Positions 10,621 through 18,300 of a stretch of 23,912 nt of DNA are shown here, one piece after another. This DNA comes from Isoetes engelmannii (lineage: Eukaryota > Streptophyta > Lycopodiopsida > Isoetales > Isoetaceae): positions 1-23,912 of the forward strand of contig JAANSK020244387.1 of the NCBI GenBank assembly GCA_011763485.2, read 5' to 3'. Position 1 is the stretch's first letter. Each line of letters starts with the position of its first letter. A model generated the notes under the pieces. That model did not search any database. It saw only the letters and a list, made by a program, of their open reading frames with translations, and was not told the origin of the DNA. Position numbers and translations under genes: made by a program.

Positions 10621-10996
10621 CTGGTCATTGTTGGCTTCAACTGAATCTTAAGGCATTTTGGACCATCGAAGACTAGCGCCTTTCTGATTTGCTTGCAGGT
10701 CTGTTAGATAGATACCAAACTTTTCAAAAATACGCAATTTAGAAACATGTGTCCGTTGAACCAAACATGATGTATTTTTCATGTCCAAGATCTACCTATG
10801 CAGGAAAATTAAACCACCCGTCAGAAAAAAAATTAAACCCCTGCAGGATGGTGGTTGAGCCCCATCAAATTCTTTTCCTAATCTCGGAATGCCATAATAA
10901 TCTTGCCTAATCTCCCACCCAATTTCATAAAAACCCCTTATATCGATCAAACAAGGGCAAGCACGGCTGATTTCGGGTGAAAACAGGGGATCAAAG

Positions 10997-12683
10997 ATGA
11001 CCCGGAACGAAAATGGGGCCAGAAAAATGATGCGGCTAATTTTTCTTGCAGCGGCAATTTTTTTCAATGGTGGATTGATGCAGGCATGGGCGCAAGAATC
11101 AGGATTGAAGCTTAATTTTTACGAGCAGAGCTGCCCAAGAGCAGAATCGATGGTTAGGGGAAGTTTGAGCGGATTGGCATTGACAGATCCGACATCTTTA
11201 GCGTCGCTGCTTCGTTTGGCTTTCCACGATTGCGAAGTTCAGGGCTGCGATGCTTCCATTATGCTAGGGAGCAAAGGAAATATTACCAGCGAGCTTGTTT
11301 CTGCCAATAATTTTGGCATCCGGCGCCTAAATTTCATCAACCGGATCAAAAATATGGTGGAGAGGATGTGCCCTGGCGTCGTTTCTTGCTCCGATATCAT
11401 CATTCTGGCCGCTCGCGATGCTGTGGCTATGGTTAGTGCATTATTTGTAGCCCTAAATCGTAAATTTGCTCTGATTTTTTGCTAGAAACTTGAACTGATT
11501 TCAACTTTTGATCTGAAGTTAAATAGACAGATTTTGTTCTTGCCATTTTTTGTGTCAATTTGAATTGCTGATTAGGTTTTGTTTCTGCCCTGCATTTTGC
11601 AAATCGATGCCGTAATTTGCTTGTTTTTGTTCTGGAACTTGAGCTTTTGATCTGAACTTAAATAGAACAGATTTTGTTCTTGCCCTAATTTCAACTCCTT
11701 CATGCATGAATTTGCCAGTTTTTTTGTCAATTTGAATTGCATTTTGCAAATCGACGCTGTAATTTTGCAAATTCTGCCCTGCATTTTGCTGCTTGTTTTT
11801 GTTCTGGAATTTGAGCTGATTGAATAGAATTGGTTGATGCAGTCTGGAGGTCCACAAATTCCAGTTCTGACAGGAAGAAGAGATTCTATCTATGCAAGCA
11901 ATACACTTGCAGATTCAAATCTGCTGCCTGCTACTGCTACCATTGATCAAGCTCTCAAGGCACTCACTTCTCAGAATTTTACAACCACTGATATTGTTGC
12001 ACTGCTAGGTAAATATTTTTTTTCCAGCCTTTTCTTTTGTACTTACAGCCAGTCCAGGTGCACTATAAAATGCAATTACAAAAATAGTATTAGTTTGGTC
12101 TTTACTACTTGTTGGTTCTTAAAATTACACTAGATTAGTTAATTTTTCAATTTCTTTCAATTATTAGATCAGTTAATTATTTTAATTTTTACCAGATTAG
12201 GTTAAATTGTATGTTAAAATTCAGTTCAATTCAATTCAATTCTATTCTCTATTCTATTCTATTCTATTGACCGTTTTTCGTGTGATAGGTGGGCACACGC
12301 TCGGAGTCGGGCATTGCATCAGTGTGATCCACAGGCTGTACCCAAAGCTAGATCCAACAATATCTTCAGGTTTTGGTAGATCCTTGAAGGTCCGTTGCCC
12401 AAATGGTAGAAGGATCAACAATGTGAGTGTGATTGCCAATGACTTTACAAATCTTATGTTCGACAACCGATTCTATAAAGACATATCGTCGGGTTCGGGC
12501 GTTCTTCGCATTGATCAGGAGCTAGCAATTGATCCTAGAACTAAAGACATTGCCGCACAATTCAGCAACGATCAGAATGCATTCTTTCAGGCATTCTCAT
12601 CTGCCTTCATAAAATTAAGCCAGCTTAATGTTCTGACTGGAAGCAATGGCCAGATCAGAAAGCAATGTGATGCTCTCAATTAG
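10997..12683 (+). CDS. Class III plant peroxidase, secreted, three exons
   Basis: Exons 10997-11431, 11843-12008 and 12289-12683 join in frame to 331 residues, a normal length. Class III peroxidases use H2O2 to oxidise phenolics in the cell wall and apoplast (lignin, suberin, defence). Residues 1-32 form a signal peptide with cleavage expected after AWA; Met11 or Met12 could also start it. The distal haem site is LLRLAFHDCEVQGCDAS with Arg73 and His77; the proximal ligand is His203 in VALLGGHTLGVGHC. All eight conserved cysteines are present (46, 79, 84, 125, 131, 210, 237, 327), fitting the four standard disulfides. N-glycosylation sequons are visible (NIT, NFT, NVS). Both introns lie at classical positions, after the AVAM of exon 1 and before the GGHT motif; the family's first intron is absent. 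The gene looks intact. Confidence 0.95.
11485..11806 (+). repeat. Tandem duplication inside peroxidase intron 1
   Basis: Two copies, about 11485-11634 and 11636-11806, share CAGATTTTGTTCTTGCC, GTCAATTTGAATTGC and GCTTGTTTTTGTTCTGGAA-type blocks. A third copy seems to begin at 11807. The duplication roughly doubles the intron. Confidence 0.75.
12221..12269. repeat. ATTCA/ATTCT pentanucleotide repeat in peroxidase intron 2
   Basis: About ten pentamers, ATTCA units first and then ATTCT units, just before the 3' splice site; on the transcript it forms a pyrimidine-rich tract. Confidence 0.8.
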
Positions 12684-12810
12684 CCTTCAGTTATTTGATC
12701 ACTGTTTTAATAGGTGGTCATTGCTTATTTGTACATGATTTGAACGGTTTTCAACTTTCAACGTTCTAATATCGTTGTTCTTTAGTATTTTTCTTAAAGA
12801 TTTTATTGTG

Positions 12811-13217
12811 AAAATTTTTTAGTTAACACAAATCATTACATCCAACACTTTTAAATTAAATCATCCATAAAACCCTCTTTGGTTTGGATGCATTCACATG
12901 GGGTGACCTCGGGTAATGAGAGCTGTTGGATGGGCTTTGATTTGAATCATAGATATCGATCCTTGTTTGTGGGGTATGCTTGTACAAGTTTTTTCATATT
13001 GTATAGCGAGAGTTGCGAAATACTATAAGGTTTGAGGCAATGTACTCAATGATGTTGATTTCATACATATATTATACTGTTTTAGGGGGTATAAAAAGGG
13101 TTCTGGCTGTCCTACGTCACTCCCTGTGTGAATATGCAACCAAACCAAAGGGGGTTTTAGGGGGTATTTAATTCAAAAGTGTTGGATGTAATGGTTTGTG
13201 TTAACTAAAAAAATTTT
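12811..13217. mobile_element. Hairpin (MITE-like) element with long terminal inverted repeats
   Basis: The left arm (12811-12907) is the reverse complement of the right arm (13117-13217), about 85 percent identical by eye over nearly 100 bp, with outer ends TTAGTTAACACAAA and TTTGTGTTAACTAA. Both sides carry AAAATTTT (12811-12818, 13210-13217), which could be an 8-bp target duplication but is itself a palindrome and so may belong to the arms. The centre (about 210 bp) holds no coding frame; the motif GTTTTAGGGGGTAT occurs in the centre and again in the right arm. It is a non-autonomous DNA element by structure. The superfamily is not assignable: hAT would fit an 8-bp duplication, Mutator the long arms. 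Confidence 0.75.
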
Positions 13218-13247
13218 GGCCCCTTCGCGGCCTTGAGGATGGTGTAG

Positions 13248-13286
<39 letters not shown>
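13248..13286 (+). repeat. 39-nt homopolymeric A tract
   Basis: Preceded by GGCCTTGAGGATGGTGTAG and followed by CCATAGTGATG. It resembles the tail of a plus-strand retroposon, but I find no matching target duplication upstream. Confidence 0.85.
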
Positions 13287-13288
<2 letters not shown>

Positions 13289-13338
13289 ATAGTGATGTAA
13301 CATAAGGTAATATTGGCAAAGTAAGGGACATTAAATTG

Positions 13339-13352
13339 TTGCACAAAATATT
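13339..13352. repeat. Target-site duplication, left copy (SINE-like element)
   Basis: TTGCACAAAATATT, identical to 14281-14294. Its last two T residues are shared with the T tract of the insertion. Confidence 0.88.
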
Positions 13353-13400
13353 TTTTTTTATTGAAGGACGTCAGTCTATTCATCATCACATTATAAGTAC

Positions 13401-14088
13401 ATTCTACTTCACTTTATTCTACATATCACATGGAAGTCAATCCACCATCTAGGCGCGATATGCTAATATTCACTTTATTCTAAGTATCACATGGAAGCCA
13501 ATCCACCATCTAGGCGCGATATGCTAGTATTCTACATATCACATGGAAGCCAATCCACCACCTAGGAACGATATACTAGTATTTTACATATCACATAGAA
13601 GCCAATCCACCACCTAGGAGCGATATACTAGTATTTTACATATCACATAGAAGCCAATCCACCACCTAGGTGCGATATGCATGGAAACCAATCCACCACC
13701 TAGGCGCGATATGCTAGGAGCTATCACACGGAAGCCAATCCACCACCTAGGCACGATATGCTAGTATTCTACATATCATATAGAAGCCAATCCACCACCT
13801 AGGCGCTATATGCTAGTATTTTACATTATCACATGGAAGCCAATCCACCACCTAGGTGCGATATGCATGGAAACCGATCCACCACCTAGGCGCGATATGC
13901 TAGGAGCTGCTTTGCATCTGATTATCACATGGAAGCCAATCCACCACCTAGGTGCGATATCATGGAAACCAATCCACCACCTAGGCGCGATATGCTAGGA
14001 GCTGCTTTGCATATTGTATCCACCACCTAGGTGCGATATCATGGAAACCAATCCACCACCTAGGCGCGATATGCTAGGAGCTGTTTTG
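13401..14088 (-). repeat. Minisatellite array, 14 copies, inside the SINE-like element
   Basis: The core CAATCCACCACCTAGGCGCGA (plus strand, slightly variable) recurs near 13438, 13499, 13551, 13603, 13655, 13689, 13736, 13788, 13841, 13875, 13937, 13970, 14018 and 14049. Spacings fall into classes: about 52, 31-34, 47-48 and 61-62 bp. Units with TAGGTG contain the palindrome CACCTAGGTG. Towards the head (right) short and long units alternate in a higher-order pattern; towards the tail 52-bp units dominate. Confidence 0.92.
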
Positions 14089-14104
14089 CATATGATTATC
14101 CATT

Positions 14105-14280
14105 ACATATGGCAGGTTTAAGGTCTCTACTACATGACCGATTGATCATACTTGAACCCATGACCTTGGGGCAATGGAATTTTAAGTCCCCATTACTAGA
14201 CCGATATTGGCCAGGTTTGAACCGCGTGACCTCGGGTGTGGCGATTTAAGGTCCTGCCACTAGACCATGTCCCAAAGGAC
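14105..14280 (-). promoter_or_regulatory. Tandem tRNA-like Pol III promoter heads
   Basis: Unit 1: A box TGGTCTAGTGGC (14256-14267) and B box GGTTCAAACC (14214-14223). Unit 2: A box GGTCTAGTAATGG (14190-14202) and weaker B box GGGTTCAAGT (14150-14159). Unit 3 keeps an A-box-like CGGTCATGTAGTAG (14127-14140) followed by the shared CTTAAA stretch but no B box. Box spacing of about 30 nt fits a tRNA. The first A box resembles that of plant tRNA-Gly (TGGTCTAGTGGT). None folds into an intact tRNA gene. Confidence 0.78.
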
Positions 14281-14294
14281 TTGCACAAAATATT
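14281..14294. repeat. Target-site duplication, right copy (SINE-like element)
   Basis: TTGCACAAAATATT, the perfect partner of 13339-13352, abutting the 5' end of the minus-strand element. Confidence 0.88.
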
Positions 14295-14398
14295 AACTTT
14301 GAAATATCCATTTCACCATTCTTACAATTAAATCAATATTGAAATCAAAATTTAAATGCTCCAATAAGTTGAATTGTTCTTGACAATATAGAAAATAC

Positions 14399-14533
14399 CT
14401 TCATGCAATCGTATAGTGTCTTCATTGTAAAGCCACATAGGCCTATACCCTGGAACAGCAGATACTCGGCAACTACAATTTGGATTTGACACAACAATCC
14501 TTTTCACAGGAACTTTTGGCAACATCTCTGCTG
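14399..14533 (-). other. Candidate exon, minus strand, unknown protein
   Basis: An open block of about 44 codons on the minus strand beginning around EMLPKVPVKRIVVSNPN and ending NEDTIRLHEG, with AG-type acceptors at its start (CAG repeats near 14528-14534) and a G|GTATTT donor at 14398. The peptide has a protein-like composition but I do not recognise it. It could be a late exon of the candidate gene to its right or a chance frame. Confidence 0.25.
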
Positions 14534-15061
14534 CTTACCACAACATAATTCCATGCTTAAGATATTTTAGATAGGTCAAAGCCATAAGCTTTGGACCCGT
14601 GCACCATAATCTTAAAGAGCAAACACATATAACATGTAATACCAAGTGCAAATTTTCTAACTACCAAACACTGGCAGCATACATACTTAGAGTAACCAAT
14701 ATGTATGTTCCCAAATAGGGCAATCGATTCGACCATTAACTGCAAGCAAAATAAAGGACCAGCACATTGACATAGCAAATTCATGCTCAACTACTCTTAT
14801 GCCATGTTCCTGTCTCATCAAACATGGATTTGCTCCAAAATCTTCTCAAAACAAAATATTCTTTAGGTAGGCAGCAATATATATTTGAACAACAATGTTT
14901 TTTTGTCTGTTGAATGAATGGTTTACTGTAGATGCCCAACTTGAAGAAAAATATTGAATAAAACATCCAGGTACACTAAGCGACGGAATCACTCCCCCTG
15001 TAAGGTCTCAACTTATATAACTTATACTGAGGAATCCATCCAAAATTGTGCTCATAACTAC

Positions 15062-15265
15062 TGCCCTAAGAGTGATTTGTTCCCTGAGAGTGAACTAAAA
15101 AGCAGCAGCTTATACCAAGATGATCGCTTATGCCAACTAACTTAAGTTGTGAATTAAACCTTCGCGAATTTATAGCCACAGATGATATTTTCGATGCTTC
15201 AAAGTCTTCAATTTTCTGCATTGTTTTCCCTTTTTTTGAGATACCACAATATCCTTCGAGGCATA
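15062..15265 (-). other. Possible further exon region, minus strand
   Basis: After a CTGTAG acceptor-like site at 15266 two minus-strand frames stay open: one for 31 codons (YASKDIVVSQKKGK...), another for over 60 (including KIEDFEASKISSVAINSRRF). Neither is recognisable and I cannot choose between them, so this is only a pointer. Confidence 0.15.
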
Positions 15266-15399
15266 CTACAGATATCAAGCAACAAGCAAAACTTGTCAAA
15301 AAAACATATCAAGAAAATTAATCAAAGGCCAGATAGTCATATGGGATTCTGCACCACAGAAATGCACTTGGACAGCTCTCAAGCTGCCAATTCTTTCAC

Positions 15400-18300
15400 A
15401 TTCCTAGACCCCAAAAAAGAATCCAAAACTCTAAAGAGGGATTTCTCTGTAATGGTACTGGCGTTGTTGTATGCTACTCTTCCTTGATTCGGCAAGATAA
15501 ATCCAAAATATAAATCATGACGTCAGGAAAGGCCTAAAACCTTCGGTAAATTGTTACAAAAAAAAAAAGAATATCGGAATGAACATGTTCTAAATCAATG
15601 TCAAATAGGGACAAGAGACTCACCGCCCCTGCTCGCCCTAAAATCTGCAGCCACATTGAAAATAGATTGGCTAGTCTCTGGCAAAATGGGCCCAATTACC
15701 AAAGCAAACTCAGGTGAAGAACGCCGAGTTTTCTAAGGCGAGTGCCACCAAATCACTGTGGAGTGTGAAGATTTTAGAGGTTGAGCCAAAACTATGCCAT
15801 AAGCAAAGCTCCTGTAGCCCTAATCAGGTCGATTTTGTGTGCTGCAATAAAAAATCCTCTCCTACTAGAAAGTGCAAACTCATTCTAAACCTAATATCAT
15901 GTGCTCGATTCGTGCATGTCTTAGATTTTTAGTTATGAAATGCATGGGGCTCTGCCATTCTATGAGTCTTTTCCTTTTTACGTACATCATTATTAGAAAA
16001 TGACATAAAAATTCATGCAAAGGTATGTGCACTCTACAAATACTATTTAGTATACCAGCATGAATACAACAATGAAATTATAGAAAACCCATGGGAAAAA
16101 CGTATAAAAATACAAAAATAACTCCCTGTTATTGTGCTAGATATTGTTGAACAATCAGTAAGCAAAGGGAGTTTTTTTCCTTAGGGTCTTTTTGCTTTGG
16201 CACTTTAGTCTTTTTTTAACAAACATTAATATGTATGAAGAACAATTTTATTCTGACCATTCTAAGACGAATTTGATGGGAAGGTTGGCAACTTTATAAT
16301 GAAGAGGGAGACCAAGGTAGAAGGAGTATGCCGGTTCGAAATGGGTGTCAATGTGCATAGGAATGTCTATAGAAAAGTTTAAGTGTATAGGAAGGGCATT
16401 AAAAAAATTTAAAGGTAGAGTGGAATGTAAAATTTAAGGGTTTTAATAGGGGCAATACTTACTCTTCGTTTATAGCCAAATATAAGTAGTATGTATGTGC
16501 CGGAATGGATTAGAAGGCCACCATCTTCTCCGTCGTAGATCCCATTTTAGCACCCACTTACACAATGAACTTTTAAGCATTCAGAACATACAACATAATA
16601 TACGCCTTCAGAAATTTTATGCCTTCGGAACTTGCAGGGGAGTTATGAAGAGATAGGCAGTGCAAATGTCCCTGCAACGAGATATGTAGCAAAAACATTG
16701 TGCAAATTTATTTAGATATATTAGCACAATTATGATATATATGTGAAAAGCTTAAGAACTTATCAATTCATATAATTTAGACTTAGATATTTTTAATGGT
16801 CGATGGTTGATGTAACAAGTTTTATTTCCAGCAGCGAAATGTTGTAGCAAATGTTTCCAGAGTCACTGTAGCAACTCAAGTAAACTTGTCAAACACAAAA
16901 AGTTGAACTTCGACTTGGATTATCTCCGGCTGTGTGTATCTAGAATGGTCGAATTCGCATTTAAAATCTGTCGCAGCTCACTACCTTGTAATGATGCCAA
17001 AATCATTTGCATCCTTCTCGCTAATCGACTCCTAGACTAGTGTTTTCAAAACCACCTGGCCAGTGATACTGTTCACTGACTGTTCATGGTTTTCCTATTT
17101 TCTATCCTTTAATCTATGATTGCTCGTTTATCCACATAACTATTCTGTAAACCTTCAATCTATGATTGCTTCTTTATCCAGACACTTTCTATGAACCACA
17201 ACTTGCTCATTATTACTAACTTGTTCACTATTTACGTGAATAGAGCTCCTTCCACGAGAAGCCAGAACCCAGGCTTCCATGAGAAGCTGATGCTGCCTCT
17301 TCATAAAAGGCTTCCAGGTTTTTTGCTTCTACTGCTTTCAAAAAGCAATTACCAAATGCAGACCAAGAGCATTCTACCAAGTTGCCTTGCATCCTGGAGG
17401 ACAAGACCTGTCAGGCCCATTATCAAACAATGGGAAGCACTTTGAAACTTAGCAGGAGTCTGTCATCTAGTAACATATTTTTTTATTATATCACCTTGGT
17501 TGCCATACAAGTCTACAACTTGAACAGACCTATGTACAGCTCGAATATTCAAGTATTACATCATATAAAAGATGAATGCCATTTGAAAACAATATAGATA
17601 CGTATTATTTAAACATATGCTCATAAAGAAAGAATGTGTAATGTTCTTAAAAGTTTTCAGCTTTAGTAACTACTAAAAAAACACAATGCTAGAAACATCA
17701 AACATGTTTTTCACAAGATAAGCGATTGATGCTGCTTAACTGTAGCTTCATCCTCTACATATAGACATCTTTTTGGCTTTTTCTGTTTAAGTGTCGGAGA
17801 AGAAAGTAATGACATCTTCTGAGCAACGCTTTCTGCATAAAATGGAAGGATGTTTGTAACGTGCTCGGGACCCATGGGAGACCGCTCGAGTAGATCTTGG
17901 TAGAGCGTTCCCGAGACACCGGCATAAATGGGTAGAAGCGACTACTCATAAACGTCTAGACGGTTTTTCCCAGTTGGTTAAGGGCATGTTAGTTAGGAAC
18001 AGGTTATCCCTGGATGAAACATTTTAACAAATGTTGCTGCAGCTTATGAGGGTCTTACTGGGCTAGAAGAACAGGTCAGGAAGTTGTTAATCTAAAGCTT
18101 GATTTTGCCAAAGCTTATGATAGTGTGCCAGTATGCTTCTGGCTTTGGGTTGTGGTCCCCGCTTTACAAATATTGTTATGAAACTTCACAGGTCAGTGCG
18201 AGCCACCGTGCTGTGTCAGGGTGAGCCCTCTTCTTTCTTTTCATTGGGCAGAGGGGTTCATTAGGGGTGCCCTTTGGCTCCGTTCCTGTTTACTATAGTG

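Larger units (their letters stand above)
13353..14280 (-). mobile_element. Full-length minus-strand SINE-like retroposon with tandem tRNA-like heads and a minisatellite body
   Basis: Read on the minus strand, the element starts at 14280, has a tRNA-like A box 14 nt in and a B box 33 nt later, and ends in AATAAA plus an A tract (T on plus, 13351-13359). A perfect 14-bp duplication TTGCACAAAATATT flanks it, so the whole 928 bp was inserted as one unit by LINE-type machinery. The head has two tRNA-like units plus part of a third, spaced about 64 nt; the body is a 14-copy minisatellite; the tail is about 70 nt of unique sequence. The transcribed strand contains no run of four T in its whole length, as Pol III transcription to the end would require. 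Ordinary plant SINEs are 100-500 bp, so this length and body are unusual. A retroposed non-coding RNA is the main alternative. I see no coding capacity. Confidence 0.8.

Noticed and set aside
13810-13998. 62-codon open frame with repeated WKPIHHLGAI peptide
   Set aside because: It is only a translation of the minisatellite and lies antisense to the retroposon; no sign of real coding.
13401-14088. Regularly spaced repeats reminiscent of a CRISPR array
   Set aside because: The spacers are themselves repeated, unit lengths vary, no cas genes are near and the genome is a plant's. It is a minisatellite.
14214-14280. A genuine tRNA gene on the minus strand
   Set aside because: A and B boxes are present, but there is no acceptor stem pairing, no clear anticodon arm and the unit is repeated in decayed form; it is a retroposon promoter.
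17225-17335. Small hairpin element with AGAAGC/GCTTC motifs
   Set aside because: The inverted motifs are short and imperfect, and I could not find matching ends or a target duplication.
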